Below, piece by piece: positions 17,730-27,313 of a stretch of DNA of 64,000 nt. This DNA comes from Caballeronia sp. LZ062 (GTDB lineage Bacteria; Pseudomonadota; Gammaproteobacteria; Burkholderiales; Burkholderiaceae), in the NCBI RefSeq assembly GCF_031450785.1, contig NZ_JARTWB010000002.1, positions 2,728,001 through 2,792,000 of the forward strand. Direction: 5' to 3'. A program made the position numbers and the translations under genes. The notes under the pieces are model-generated. The model was not told where the DNA came from and made no database searches. It saw only the letters and a list, made by a program, of their open reading frames with translations. Position 1 is the first letter of the stretch; each line of letters starts with the position of its first letter.

Positions 17730-19361
17730 ATGAAGAAAAATGGCCTGTTGCGAGTCGCCCGCATGTCGGCGCTCATGGGCGCCGTCGCCACGGCAACGCT
17801 CCTCGCGGCGACCACCGCGAACGCGGCAATCCCGAACAAGACGCTCGTTTACTGCTCCGAAGGCAGCCCCGCCGGCTTCGATCCCGCGCAATACACCACG
17901 GGCACCGATTTCACCGCGAACACCTTCACCGTGTATAACCGCCTTGTCGAATTCGAGCGCGGCGGCACGAAGGTGGAACCGGGCCTCGCCGAAAAGTGGG
18001 AAGTCTCGTCGGACGGCCTGACGTACACATTCCATCTGCGTCACGGCGTGAAGTTCCAGACCACGTCCTACTTCAAGCCGACGCGCGAATTCAACGCGGA
18101 CGACGTGCTCTTCACGTTCAACCGCATGCTCGACCCGAATCAGCCATTCCGCAAGGCGTACAACGTGCAGTTCCCGTACTTCACGGACCTCGGCCTCGAC
18201 AAGCTGATCTCGAAGATCGAAAAAGTCGATCCGTACACCGTCAAGTTCACGCTGAAGGAAGTGAGCGCGCCGTTCATTCAGAACATGGCGATGGAATACG
18301 CCTCCATTCTCTCCGCCGAATACGCGGACAAGCTGCTGAAGGACGGCAAGGCCGCGGACATCAATCAGTATCCGCTCGGCACCGGCCCGTTTATCTTCCG
18401 CAGCTATACGAAGGACGCGACCATTCGCTTCGACGGCAATCCAGACTACTGGAAGCCGAACGCGGTGCAGATTTCCAAGCTGATCTTCTCGATCACGCCG
18501 GACGCCGCCGTGCGCGTGCAGAAGCTGAAGAGCAACGAATGCCAGGTGATGAGCTATCCGCGCCCGGGCGATATCGCGGCGCTGAAGTCGGCATCGAATG
18601 TGGATACGCCTTCGCAGGCCGGTTTCAACGAAGGCTACGTTGCCTATAACGTGACGAAGAGCAATCTCGGCAACGCGGACGTGCGCCGCGCGCTCGACAT
18701 GGCGATCAACAAGAAGGCGATCATCGATTCCGTGTATCAGGGCGCGGGCCAGCCGGCCACCGCACCGATGCCGCCGACGCAGTGGTCCTACGACAAGAAC
18801 CTGAAGGCGAACGCATACGACACCGCGAAGGCCAAGCAGCTTCTGACCAAAGCCGGTTTCCCGAACGGCTTCGAGATCACGCTGTGGGCCATGCCCGTGC
18901 AGCGCGCCTACAACCCGAACGCACGTCTGATGGCCGAAATGATCCAGGCTGACTGGGCGAAGATCGGCGTGAAGGCGAACATCGTGTCGTATGAGTGGGG
19001 CGAGTACTTGAAGCGCGCGCACGCGGGCGAACACGACGCGCTCTTGATCGGCTGGACGGGCGACAACGGCGACCCCGACAACTGGCTCGGCACGCTGCTC
19101 GGCTGCGACGCGGTAAAGGGCAGCAACTTCTCGAAGTGGTGCTACAAGCCGTTCGACGATCTCGTCGTGAAGGGCCGCTCGACCACCGATGTCGCCGCGC
19201 GCACGAAGGCCTACACCGACGCGCAGCAGATCTTCGCGCAACAACTGCCGTTCTCGCCGATCGCGCATTCGACCGTCTATCAGCCGGTCAGCAAGAAGGT
19301 GACGAACATGAAGATCGAGCCGCTTGGCTACGTACGCTTCGATGGCGTCGGCATGCAGTAA
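17730..19361 (+). CDS. dppA: Peptide ABC transporter substrate-binding protein (DppA-like)
   Basis: The 543-residue precursor has a Sec signal peptide (residues 1 to about 31, ending ATTANA) and belongs to the family-5 solute-binding proteins. Typical blocks are LVYCSEGSPAGFDPAQYTTG, EPGLAEKWEVSSDGLTYTFH, and HDALLIGWTGDNGDPDNWLG near the C-terminus. The last is characteristic of DppA/di- and tripeptide binders. It acts in the periplasm and delivers peptides to the DppBCDF machinery encoded next. Substrate specificity (dipeptide, haem or another peptide) is inferred only from family. Confidence 0.93.
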   Translation: MKKNGLLRVARMSALMGAVATATLLAATTANAAIPNKTLVYCSEGSPAGFDPAQYTTGTDFTANTFTVYNRLVEFERGGTKVEPGLAEKWEVSSDGLTYTFHLRHGVKFQTTSYFKPTREFNADDVLFTFNRMLDPNQPFRKAYNVQFPYFTDLGLDKLISKIEKVDPYTVKFTLKEVSAPFIQNMAMEYASILSAEYADKLLKDGKAADINQYPLGTGPFIFRSYTKDATIRFDGNPDYWKPNAVQISKLIFSITPDAAVRVQKLKSNECQVMSYPRPGDIAALKSASNVDTPSQAGFNEGYVAYNVTKSNLGNADVRRALDMAINKKAIIDSVYQGAGQPATAPMPPTQWSYDKNLKANAYDTAKAKQLLTKAGFPNGFEITLWAMPVQRAYNPNARLMAEMIQADWAKIGVKANIVSYEWGEYLKRAHAGEHDALLIGWTGDNGDPDNWLGTLLGCDAVKGSNFSKWCYKPFDDLVVKGRSTTDVAARTKAYTDAQQIFAQQLPFSPIAHSTVYQPVSKKVTNMKIEPLGYVRFDGVGMQ

Positions 19362-19413
19362 GTGTTGCTGGCGGAATGCTTTTTGCACTAAACCATAGGT
19401 AGTCGAAACACGT

Positions 19414-19447
19414 CCGGCGGCGCGGATCGAAACGATCCGGCCGCCGG
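19414..19447 (+). promoter_or_regulatory. Strong intercistronic stem-loop between dppA and dppB
   Basis: An 8-bp outer stem (CCGGCGGC / GCCGCCGG) and a 7-bp inner stem (CGGATCG / CGATCCG), separated by a small bulge, enclose an AAA loop. There is no T-run after it. Such a hairpin after a binding-protein gene often stabilises the upstream mRNA and lowers downstream expression. That role is inferred here. Confidence 0.55.
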
Positions 19448-19485
19448 TAGCGTATTTATCCCCAAGAACGAACCAAAGGGCGATC

Positions 19486-20496
19486 ATGTTCCGATTCGTT
19501 TTGCGACGCATAGGAATGGTGATACCGACGTTCATCGGCATTACGATTCTCGCGTTCGCACTCATCCACCTGATCCCGGGCGATCCCATCGAAGTCATGA
19601 TGGGCGAACGGGGCGTGGACCCGGCGGCCCACGCCGAAGCCATGAAGCGCCTCGGGCTGGACCAGCCGCTGCCGCTCCAATATTTCCACTATGTCGGCCA
19701 TGCGCTCAAGGGCGATCTCGGCACGTCCATCATCACGAACACGAGCGTGATGGGCGAATTCATGGCGCGCTTTCCGGCCACCGTCGAGCTGTCCATCTGC
19801 GCGATGATCTTCGCGCTCGTCGTCGGCTTGCCGGCGGGCGTCGCGGCGGCGCTCAAGCGCGGCACGGCGGTCGATCACGGCGTCATGGGCACGGCGCTCA
19901 CCGGCTATTCGATGCCGATCTTCTGGTGGGGCTTGATCCTCATCATGTTCTTCTCGGCGAAGCTCGGCTGGACGCCTGTCTCTGGCCGCATCGCGGTGGA
20001 ATACGACATTCCGCACGTCACCGGCTTCATGCTGATCGACTCGCTGTTTTCGAGCGATGAAGGCGCGTTCACGTCGGCGCTCTCGCATCTGATTCTGCCG
20101 ACCATCGTGCTCGGCACGATTCCGCTCGCGGTCGTCGCGCGCATGACGCGCTCGTCGATGCTCGAAGTGCTGCGCGAGGACTACATCCGCACCGCGCGCG
20201 CGAAGGGGCTTTCGCCGCTGCGCGTGGTCGTCGTGCATGCGCTGCGCAACGCGCTGATCCCGGTCGTCACCGTGATCGGCTTGCAGGTCGGCACGCTGCT
20301 CGCGGGCGCGGTGCTGACCGAGACGCTGTTCTCGTGGCCGGGCGTCGGCAAATGGCTCATCGACGCCATTTCGCGCCGCGATTATCCGGTCGTGCAAGGC
20401 GGCATTCTGATGATCGCGACGCTCGTGATCGTCGTGAATCTGGTCGTCGATCTGTTGTACGGCGTGTTGAATCCGCGCATTCGCCATACTCGCTGA
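19486..20496 (+). CDS. dppB: Dipeptide ABC transporter permease DppB-like
   Basis: The 336-residue inner-membrane protein starts MFRFVLRRIGMVIPTFIGIT, the classic DppB/OppB N-terminus with a membrane helix. It carries GDPIEVMMGERG and the permease EAA-type loop EDYIRTARAKGLSPLRVV that contacts the ATPases. Six membrane segments are expected and visible as hydrophobic runs. It lies 124 bases after dppA across a stem-loop and 91 bases before dppC. Confidence 0.95.
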   Translation: MFRFVLRRIGMVIPTFIGITILAFALIHLIPGDPIEVMMGERGVDPAAHAEAMKRLGLDQPLPLQYFHYVGHALKGDLGTSIITNTSVMGEFMARFPATVELSICAMIFALVVGLPAGVAAALKRGTAVDHGVMGTALTGYSMPIFWWGLILIMFFSAKLGWTPVSGRIAVEYDIPHVTGFMLIDSLFSSDEGAFTSALSHLILPTIVLGTIPLAVVARMTRSSMLEVLREDYIRTARAKGLSPLRVVVVHALRNALIPVVTVIGLQVGTLLAGAVLTETLFSWPGVGKWLIDAISRRDYPVVQGGILMIATLVIVVNLVVDLLYGVLNPRIRHTR

Positions 20497-20509
20497 GGAA
20501 AACATGGTC

Positions 20510-20580
20510 CACCACGCTCACACTTGTTCGCTGCTCCCCAAGGGGGCGCATGCCTCGCTTGAGGCGGCTCGGCGCGAGGC
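20510..20580 (+). repeat. Palindromic intergenic element between dppB and dppC
   Basis: The gap between the two permease genes holds two nested symmetries. One is a CCCC-AA-GGGG core (about 20536-20546). The other is a 7-bp stem GCCTCGC (20552-20558) / GCGAGGC (20574-20580). The layout resembles dispersed palindromic intergenic repeats of Burkholderiales. No second copy was seen in this window, so repeat status is from memory of the group. Confidence 0.45.
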
Positions 20581-20587
20581 ATAACGA

Positions 20588-21505
20588 ATGGCTGACGTTC
20601 AAAAAAATCTCCCGCCCGGCGCATTCACGCCGCCTTCCGGCCGCATGGTCGCGGCGCGCGAATTCTGGGCGAACTTCTCGCGCAATCGCGGCGCGGTGGC
20701 AGCGGGCTTGATCGTGCTCGTGCTGCTCTTCATCGCGATTTTCGCGCCGTTGATCGCGCCGCATAGCCCGATCGAGCAGTATCGCGAGTACGTCAAGATT
20801 CCGCCCGCGTGGCTCGACGGCGGCAATCGCATGTTCCTGCTCGGCACCGACGAAGCGGGCCGCGACATTCTCTCGCGCCTCATGTACGGCGCGCGGCTGT
20901 CGTTCTGGATCGGCTTCGTGTCGGTGGTGCTCGCGCTGATTCCGGGCGTCGTGCTCGGGTTGATGGCCGCGTTCTTCCACTGGCTCGATACGCCGATCAT
21001 GCGCGTGATGGACGTACTGCTCGCGCTGCCGTCGCTGCTGCTGGCGGTGGCCGTCGTCGCGATCATCGGGCCGGGGCTCGTCAATACGATGCTCGCCATC
21101 GCCATCGTCGCGCTGCCGGGTTACGTGCGTCTCACGCGTGCGTCCGCGCTCGGCGAATTGCAGAAGGAATACGTGACGGCATCGCGCGTGGCGGGCGCGA
21201 GCACCGCGCGGCTCATGTTCTCGCAAGTGCTGCCGAACTGCGCCGCGCCGCTCATCGTGCAGGCGACGCTCGGGTTTTCCTCGGCGATTCTCGATGCCGC
21301 CGCGCTCGGCTTTCTCGGCCTCGGCGTGCAGCCGCCCGCGGCGGAGTGGGGCGCAATGCTGGCCTCGGCGCGCGATTACATCGAAAGCGCATGGTGGATC
21401 GTGACGATGCCGGGCCTCTCGATTCTCGTCTCGGTGCTCGTCATCAACCTGCTCGGCGACGGTCTGCGCGACGCGCTCGATCCGAAACTGAAACGGATGG
21501 CATGA
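20588..21505 (+). CDS. dppC: Dipeptide ABC transporter permease DppC-like
   Basis: The 305-residue permease has the DppC layout. A cytoplasmic N-terminus is followed by a first helix ([20 protein letters not shown]). The periplasmic loop ends [21 protein letters not shown], a signature of the family. The EAA-type loop is [20 protein letters not shown]. The protein ends [17 protein letters not shown]. It is followed one base later by dppD, so the genes are one transcript. Confidence 0.95.
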   Translation: MADVQKNLPPGAFTPPSGRMVAAREFWANFSRNRGAVAAGLIVLVLLFIAIFAPLIAPHSPIEQYREYVKIPPAWLDGGNRMFLLGTDEAGRDILSRLMYGARLSFWIGFVSVVLALIPGVVLGLMAAFFHWLDTPIMRVMDVLLALPSLLLAVAVVAIIGPGLVNTMLAIAIVALPGYVRLTRASALGELQKEYVTASRVAGASTARLMFSQVLPNCAAPLIVQATLGFSSAILDAAALGFLGLGVQPPAAEWGAMLASARDYIESAWWIVTMPGLSILVSVLVINLLGDGLRDALDPKLKRMA

Positions 21506-21506
21506 C

Positions 21507-22538
21507 ATGACTGACTTACTGACTATCCGTAACCTGCAAGTGACGTTCGGCGGCACGCAAGCGGTCGATCGCATCAATCTTTCCGTGAAGCCGGGCGAAG
21601 TTGTCGGCGTCGTCGGCGAATCCGGCTCGGGCAAGAGCGTCACGATGATGGCGCTGATGGGCCTGATCGACCATCCCGGCAAAGTCACCGCCGATCAGAT
21701 CACCTTCGACGGCCACGACCTGCTGAAGGCATCGGCGCGCGCTCGCCGGAAGATCATCGGCAAGGACATCGCGATGGTGTTTCAGGACGCGCTCACGAGC
21801 CTGAACCCGAGCTACACCGTCGGCTATCAGATCAAGGAAGTGCTGCGGCTGCACGAAGGTTTGCGCGGCGATGCGCTAAACAAACGCGCGCTCGAACTGC
21901 TGGACCAAGTGGGCATTCCGGACGCGAAGAACCGCATCGAGACGTTTCCGCATCAGATGTCGGGCGGCATGAACCAGCGCGTGATGATCGCGATGGCGGT
22001 CGCGTGCAATCCGAAGCTCCTGATCGCCGACGAACCGACCACGGCGCTCGACGTGACCATTCAGGCGCAGATCATGGAACTGCTCGTGCGCTTGCAGAAG
22101 GAGCGCGGCATGGCGCTCGTGCTGATTTCGCACGATCTCGCCGTCGTGTCCGAGGTCGCGCAGCGCGTCGCGGTGATGTACGCGGGCGAGATCATCGAAA
22201 CGAACCATGTGCCGGCCATTTTCAGTGAGCCGCATCATCCGTACACGGAGGCGTTGCTCGCCGCGATTCCCGAGCACAGCCGTGGCGCAGCGCGTCTCGC
22301 CGCGCTGCCGGGCATGGTGCCAGGCCGCGACGACCGGCCAAGCGGCTGTCTCTTCGCGCCGCGCTGCAAGTATGTGGTCGATGACTGCTGGAAGGGCAGG
22401 CCGCATCTGTATCAGCTCGACGCGCGCGATGCCGCCGTGCGCGCGCGCTGCATCAAGCCGCTGAATGTGGCACAGGAAGTCGCGCAAGCGGTGCGCGCCG
22501 AACGCGAGGCGCAGATTGTCGAGGAGGGCGCGCGATGA
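21507..22538 (+). CDS. dppD: Dipeptide ABC transporter ATP-binding protein DppD-like
   Basis: The 343-residue ATPase has Walker A GESGSGKS (about residue 37), the Q-loop [16 protein letters not shown], the ABC signature in [16 protein letters not shown] (SGGMNQR), and Walker [15 protein letters not shown]. The C-terminal oligopeptide-transporter extension contains [15 protein letters not shown] with its conserved cysteines, linked to an iron-sulfur cluster in some family members. It powers import together with DppF. Its stop overlaps the dppF start by 4 bases. Confidence 0.96.
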   Translation: MTDLLTIRNLQVTFGGTQAVDRINLSVKPGEVVGVVGESGSGKSVTMMALMGLIDHPGKVTADQITFDGHDLLKASARARRKIIGKDIAMVFQDALTSLNPSYTVGYQIKEVLRLHEGLRGDALNKRALELLDQVGIPDAKNRIETFPHQMSGGMNQRVMIAMAVACNPKLLIADEPTTALDVTIQAQIMELLVRLQKERGMALVLISHDLAVVSEVAQRVAVMYAGEIIETNHVPAIFSEPHHPYTEALLAAIPEHSRGAARLAALPGMVPGRDDRPSGCLFAPRCKYVVDDCWKGRPHLYQLDARDAAVRARCIKPLNVAQEVAQAVRAEREAQIVEEGAR

Positions 22539-23539
22539 ACGCGGTACCGAAGGAAAAAATACAGGACATCGTGCTCGCCGCCGACCGGCTCACGAAGCAC
22601 TACACCGTGAAGCGCAGCATGTTCACGCAAGGCACGGTGAAGGCGCTCAACGGCGTGTCGTTCGAACTGCAGCGCGGGCGCACGCTCGCGGTCGTCGGCG
22701 AATCGGGCTGCGGCAAGTCCACGCTCGCGCGGCAATTGACGATGATCGAAACGCCGACGTCCGGCCGGCTGCTGATAGAGGGCGAAGATGTCGCGGGCGC
22801 AAGCAAGGCGAAGATCGCGGAGTTGCGTCAGCGCGTGCAGATGGTGTTTCAGAACCCGTTCGCTTCGCTGAATCCGCGCAAGACCGTCGAGCAGACGCTC
22901 GGCGAGCCGCTCGCGATCAACACGAAGCTCTCGTCGACGGAACGCGCCGAGCGCATCGCGCAGATGATGCGCACGGTCGGCTTGCGGCCCGAACATGCGT
23001 CGCGCTATCCGCACATGTTTTCGGGCGGGCAGCGTCAGCGCGTGGCGATCGCGCGGGCGATGATTCTGGATCCGCAGATCGTCGTCGCGGACGAACCCGT
23101 GTCGGCGCTCGATGTGTCCATTCAGGCGCAGATTCTCAATCTGTTCATGGACCTGCAACAGCAGTTCGGCACGAGCTACGTGTTTATTTCGCACAACTTG
23201 TCGGTGGTCGAGCACATTGCCGACGACGTGATGGTGATGTACTTCGGCGGCATCGCCGAACTGGGCGACAAGAAGACGATCTTCGCGAATCCGCGGCATC
23301 CGTACACGCGCTCGCTGATGTCCGCGACGCCCGCGCTTTTCGAAGAAGACCGCCGCATCAAAATCAAGTTGGAAGGCGAGATGCCGTCGCCGCTGAATCC
23401 GCCGTCGGGCTGCACCTTCCATCAGCGTTGCCCGTATGCGATCGAACGGTGCCGCGTCGAGGAGCCGGCGCTGCGAGTGGTGGATGGCCGTCAGGTCTCG
23501 TGCCATCGCGCCGAGGAGGTCGGTGAAGGCGACGCGTGA
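22535..23539 (+). CDS. dppF: Dipeptide ABC transporter ATP-binding protein DppF-like
   Basis: The 334-residue ATPase is the partner of DppD. It shows Walker [13 protein letters not shown], the Q-loop [16 protein letters not shown], the signature [14 protein letters not shown], Walker [17 protein letters not shown], and the C-terminal [16 protein letters not shown] extension. The start overlaps dppD (ATGA). The 3' end overlaps the start proposed for the TraB/GumN gene by 17 bases. Confidence 0.96.
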   Translation: MNAVPKEKIQDIVLAADRLTKHYTVKRSMFTQGTVKALNGVSFELQRGRTLAVVGESGCGKSTLARQLTMIETPTSGRLLIEGEDVAGASKAKIAELRQRVQMVFQNPFASLNPRKTVEQTLGEPLAINTKLSSTERAERIAQMMRTVGLRPEHASRYPHMFSGGQRQRVAIARAMILDPQIVVADEPVSALDVSIQAQILNLFMDLQQQFGTSYVFISHNLSVVEHIADDVMVMYFGGIAELGDKKTIFANPRHPYTRSLMSATPALFEEDRRIKIKLEGEMPSPLNPPSGCTFHQRCPYAIERCRVEEPALRVVDGRQVSCHRAEEVGEGDA

Positions 23540-24695
23540 ATCGCAGGCGGCGCGACCGGTAGTTGGCCGGACGCGCCGCGTTGCATCGAGTGCGGCGGCG
23601 CTCGCGGTCTGCGCGGCGCTGTGGGTCGCGGCGTTGTCCGCTCGCGCTCGACGCACGCTTCTGGCGTCAACGATAGCGGCTGCGGTCTGCCTCGCTATTA
23701 CGCCCGCGAGTTTCGCCGTCACGGGATCGCGTGCGCCGCCGGGCGGCACGCCGCAACCCGCTGGCGACGCCAGCGCGACCGACGTTCCCGATCCGCCCGC
23801 GCAACCGCCACGCGTGGACCGTAGCGACGGCACCACTGCGAGCGGCCCCGTGCGCGCGCAGCCGCCGCGCATGCCGTTCTACGCCGCGACGAAGGGCGCG
23901 ACGACTCTTTACGTGCTCGGCACACTCCATGTCGGTTTTGCGAGCGACTATCCGCCGGAGCAGCCGTTTCGCCAGTCCATTCTCGCGGCGCTCTATGCGT
24001 CGCCGACCCTCGCGCTCGAAATCTCCCCGGACGAACTGCTGTCGTCGCAAGAAGACGTGAACCGCTACGGCATGTGCCACAGCGAATGTCTGATCGACTA
24101 TTTGCCGGATTCGATGTGGAAGAAAGTCGAAGCGCGTATGCGCAGCAATCCGGCGGCGCTCAAGGACTTGCGGCATACGCGGCCGTGGCTCGCGTCGATG
24201 CTGATCGAAACCTACGACACGCTGAAGGCCGGCTTCCAGAGCGAGTACGGCACCGAGGCGCAGTTGCAGAACGTGTATCTGCGCGTGCGCGGCAAGGTCG
24301 TCGGACTGGAGACGTTGAACGAGCAGATTTCGACGTTCACGCGGCTCACGTCCGCGCAGCAGCGCGAGATGCTCGCGGAAGACCTGGTGCAGACGCCCGC
24401 CGAGAACATCGCCGACGTGAAGGAACTGCATCGGCTATGGCGTATTGGCGATGCCGACGCGCTCAAAGCCTGGGACGACGCGAAAAGCACCAAGCTCGCG
24501 CGGTCGAAGACGCTCGCCGCGCAAGTGGACAACCGCGTGGTCTACGAGCGCAACCGGCGCTTCGTCGCGCGGATGGTGCAGTTGGGCGCGCCCGACAAGC
24601 CGGTGTTCGTGGCCATCGGCGCGCTGCATCTGGGCGGGCCGCGCGGCGTGCTGGAGTTGCTGCGAAAGCGCGGGTTCGTGGTCGCGCCTGCGTGA
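23523..24695 (+). CDS. TraB/GumN (TIKI-like) family protein
   Basis: The family signature is clear: TTLYVLGTLHVGF near residue 135, LALEISPDEL, the C-x(n)-C pair in YGMCHSECLIDYL, and FVAIGALHLGGPRGVLELLRKRGF at the C-terminus. Related TIKI/TraB proteins are putative metalloproteases; activity here is unproven. The frame is open into dppF. A GTG at 23523 preceded by GAGGAGG is proposed as the start. This gives 390 residues with one or two N-terminal hydrophobic segments (about 22-60), so export or membrane anchoring is likely. Translation may be coupled to dppF. Confidence 0.8.
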   Translation: MKATRESQAARPVVGRTRRVASSAAALAVCAALWVAALSARARRTLLASTIAAAVCLAITPASFAVTGSRAPPGGTPQPAGDASATDVPDPPAQPPRVDRSDGTTASGPVRAQPPRMPFYAATKGATTLYVLGTLHVGFASDYPPEQPFRQSILAALYASPTLALEISPDELLSSQEDVNRYGMCHSECLIDYLPDSMWKKVEARMRSNPAALKDLRHTRPWLASMLIETYDTLKAGFQSEYGTEAQLQNVYLRVRGKVVGLETLNEQISTFTRLTSAQQREMLAEDLVQTPAENIADVKELHRLWRIGDADALKAWDDAKSTKLARSKTLAAQVDNRVVYERNRRFVARMVQLGAPDKPVFVAIGALHLGGPRGVLELLRKRGFVVAPA

Positions 24696-24716
24696 CATTC
24701 AAGCGCGACTGCCGCA

Positions 24717-25673
24717 TCAAATGAACATCAGCCAGTTCAGCAAGAAGATGTTCACGATCAGCAACGTGAGCGCCGTCGGCACCTGCACCTTGATAACGGC
24801 GTTCTTGTCCGGCAACTCCAGGAGCGCGGCGGGCACGATGTTGAAGTTCGCGGCCATCGGCGTCATCAACGTGCCGCAATAGCCCGAAAACATGCCGATG
24901 GCGACCATCGTCGCGGGATTGCCGTGGAACACGCCGACGAGAATCGGCACGCCGACGCCGCCCGTCATCACCGGAAACGCGGCGAAGCCATTGCCCATCA
25001 CCATCGTGAAAAGCGCCATGCCGATGCAGTACACCGCCACCGCGACGAGCCGGTAATCCATGTTCACGTATGCCGTCGTGACGTGCGCGACGGCCTTGCC
25101 GACGCCCGCGTCCGAGAACACGAGCCCGAGCATGCCGAGCATTTGCGGCAGAACCGCGGCCCACGACAGCGCGTCGATCAGGCGGCGCGTTTCGCGCATC
25201 GACTGGCCGACGGTATCGCGCGTCATCACGCACGCCACCGCCAGCGCGATCACGCAGCCGATGCCGAAGCCGATCAGCGTCACGTTCTTCAGTTCGATCA
25301 GTGGCTTGCCGCCGAACACGAGATGGCTCGCGCTAAGCGTCAGAATCACGGTGACGACCGGAATCGTCAGCGCGGGCACGAAGAGCTTGTTGCCGAGGCG
25401 CATGGCGCTCTGGCGGCGCGTTTCGTCGGAGAGCATCTTGGGCTTCGCGCCGGTCACGCCGCCGAAGCCCGCGATCAGCGCCATCGCCACGACCAGCACG
25501 CCGACGACCGACACCGGCAGCCAGTCGCCGATCAGGAAGATGAGCGCATAGACGAGCCAGAACGTGCCCGCCGAAAGCCGCCGCGGATGCGACTTGTCCG
25601 TGAGGATCATGCCCGCGACGACCACGAGCACAATGCCGACGAGATAGAACAGATAGTTGATGGTGAGCGTCAT
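24717..25673 (-). CDS. DUF979 family membrane protein
   Basis: The 318-residue protein has about eight to nine membrane segments, starting MTLTINYLFYLVGIVLVVVA, with the conserved block MGNGFAAFPVMTGGVGVPIL and GTLMTPMAANFNIVPAALLEL. It pairs with a DUF969 protein, as the two usually occur next to 5-oxoprolinase (pxp) genes. The pair is therefore a candidate transporter of 5-oxoproline or a related compound; this is inference from gene neighbourhood. The ATG at 25673 overlaps the DUF969 stop by 4 bases. An in-frame start further upstream at 25742 is less likely. Confidence 0.85.
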   Translation of the reverse strand: MTLTINYLFYLVGIVLVVVAGMILTDKSHPRRLSAGTFWLVYALIFLIGDWLPVSVVGVLVVAMALIAGFGGVTGAKPKMLSDETRRQSAMRLGNKLFVPALTIPVVTVILTLSASHLVFGGKPLIELKNVTLIGFGIGCVIALAVACVMTRDTVGQSMRETRRLIDALSWAAVLPQMLGMLGLVFSDAGVGKAVAHVTTAYVNMDYRLVAVAVYCIGMALFTMVMGNGFAAFPVMTGGVGVPILVGVFHGNPATMVAIGMFSGYCGTLMTPMAANFNIVPAALLELPDKNAVIKVQVPTALTLLIVNIFLLNWLMFI

Positions 25674-26389
25674 GCCTTTTCTCCCGCGACGTTGCGCGTC
25701 AGTGCGTCGAGGTCGCGCGTCAGTTGGCGGTCGAGCAGCCACAGCCGGAAGCCGTGGATCAGGAACGCGCAGATGGCCGTCGGGATGCCCCAGACGGCGA
25801 CGTGCATCGGTTCCACGACGATGCCAAGTTCCTTCAGGAACGTGACCATCAGCACGATCGCGCCGAACGCCACGAAAATGTCTTCGCCGAAGAAGAGGCC
25901 CACGTTGTCGGTCGCCGCCGCGTAGGCGCGCAGCTTGAAGCGCACCGCGTCCGAGAGCTTGCCGTGACGCGCTTCGGTTGCGCCTTCGGCCATCGGCGCG
26001 AGGAGCGGCCGCACCATCTGCGGATGACCGCCCAGGCCGGTCAGCCCGACCGCCGCCGTCAGTTCACGCACGAGGAGATAAACGATCAGGAGACGCCCGG
26101 CCGTCGCCGCGCGAATGCTCGAGATCCAGATCTGCGCGCGCTCGCGCAGCCCGTGACGTTCGAGCAGACCGATCACCGCGAGCGGCAGCAGGATGATGAG
26201 CGGAATGTTGCGCGTCTTGAGAAAGCCGCTGCCGATGGCCGTGAGAATGCGCTCGGGCGGAAAGTGCGCGGCCAGGCCGGTGACGATCGCGGCGGCGGCC
26301 ACGATCAGCATCGGATTGAAGCGCAGCACGAAGCCCACGATGATGACGGCCACGCCGATGAGCGGCCATAAACTGACTGAGGTTGCCAT
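25670..26389 (-). CDS. DUF969 family membrane protein
   Basis: The 239-residue protein has about five membrane segments (SLWPLIGVAVIIVGFVLRF near the start, then NIPLIILLPLAVIGLLERHG) and a conserved central block GLTGLGGHPQMVRPLLAPMAEGATE. It is the standard partner of DUF979. The two genes lie downstream of pxpBCA on the same strand but are separated from it by an intrinsic terminator at 26483. They may therefore have their own promoter or depend on read-through. Confidence 0.85.
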   Translation of the reverse strand: MATSVSLWPLIGVAVIIVGFVLRFNPMLIVAAAAIVTGLAAHFPPERILTAIGSGFLKTRNIPLIILLPLAVIGLLERHGLRERAQIWISSIRAATAGRLLIVYLLVRELTAAVGLTGLGGHPQMVRPLLAPMAEGATEARHGKLSDAVRFKLRAYAAATDNVGLFFGEDIFVAFGAIVLMVTFLKELGIVVEPMHVAVWGIPTAICAFLIHGFRLWLLDRQLTRDLDALTRNVAGEKA

Positions 26390-26482
26390 GAGATCTCCAA
26401 ACGGTTTGTCGATTCAAACATCGCGCCTCGATGCGGGCGCGTGGTGACAGCGAACGACGCGCGGCTCGTGCGGCCGCTTGCT

Positions 26483-26508
26483 AAAACGCCCCGGCAAGGC
26501 GGGGCGTT
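26483..26508 (-). terminator. Intrinsic terminator after pxpA
   Basis: Read on the minus strand, an 8-bp perfect stem AACGCCCC / GGGGCGTT with an 8-base loop is followed by TTTTAG. It starts about 19 bases after the pxpA stop and separates pxpBCA from the DUF969/DUF979 pair. Confidence 0.75.
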
Positions 26509-26526
26509 CGATGCTTCAAAAAAGGT

Positions 26527-27273
26527 TCAGGCGGCTTGAGCGGCGCGGACGCCGATGCCCGCGTCCGCGAGCGCGCCGCGAATGCGCCGAGCGAACGCCA
26601 GCGCGTGCTCGCCGTCGCCGTGCAGGCAGATGGTCTGCGCGTTGAGCGGCACCCAGTCGCCCGAGACGGCCTGCACGCGCTGATCGCGGACCATCGACAG
26701 CGTGCGTTCGAGCACGGCGTCTTCGTCGTCGAGCAGCGCGCCCGGCTCCTTGCGCGGCACGAGCGAACCGTCCGCGCGATAACCGCGATCCGCGAACACT
26801 TCTTCGATGGCGACGAGCCCCGCGCGCCGCGCGGCATCGATCAGGCCGCTATTGGCGAGACCGAACACGAGCAGCGACGGATCGAAGTCGCGCACGGCGG
26901 CGGCGATGGCATCCGCGATTTCCGGCGTCTTCGCCGCCTGGTTGTAGAGCGCGCCGTGCGGCTTCACGTGCGCGATGCGCCCGCCTTCCGCTTTCGCGAT
27001 GGCCGCGAGCGCGCCCAGTTGATACAGCACGCCCGCATAGATTTCGTCGGGCGGCAGGTCCATTTCCTTGCGGCCGAAGTTCTCCGGATCGTTGAAGCTC
27101 GGATGCGCGCCGATCGCGACGCCTTTTTGCACCGCCCAGCGCACGCAATCGCGCATGGCGGTCGCGCCGCCCGCATGCCAGCCGCACGCGATGTTCGCGG
27201 AACTGACGAGGTCGAGCAATGCTTCGTCGGAGCCGCAGCCTTCGCCGAGATCGGCGTTCAGATCGATCTGCAT
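26527..27273 (-). CDS. pxpA: 5-oxoprolinase subunit PxpA (LamB/YcsF family)
   Basis: The 248-residue protein begins [20 protein letters not shown], the LamB/YcsF signature. It also carries [59 protein letters not shown] and [11 protein letters not shown], the conserved Asp/His-rich blocks. PxpA works with PxpB and PxpC to cleave 5-oxoproline to glutamate using ATP. It is the last gene of pxpBCA and is followed by a terminator. Confidence 0.95.
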   Translation of the reverse strand: MQIDLNADLGEGCGSDEALLDLVSSANIACGWHAGGATAMRDCVRWAVQKGVAIGAHPSFNDPENFGRKEMDLPPDEIYAGVLYQLGALAAIAKAEGGRIAHVKPHGALYNQAAKTPEIADAIAAAVRDFDPSLLVFGLANSGLIDAARRAGLVAIEEVFADRGYRADGSLVPRKEPGALLDDEDAVLERTLSMVRDQRVQAVSGDWVPLNAQTICLHGDGEHALAFARRIRGALADAGIGVRAAQAA

Positions 27274-27313
27274 GATGATGTCGTTGGAAGTAGTCGTTGC
27301 GTTGAGTTGTCTG

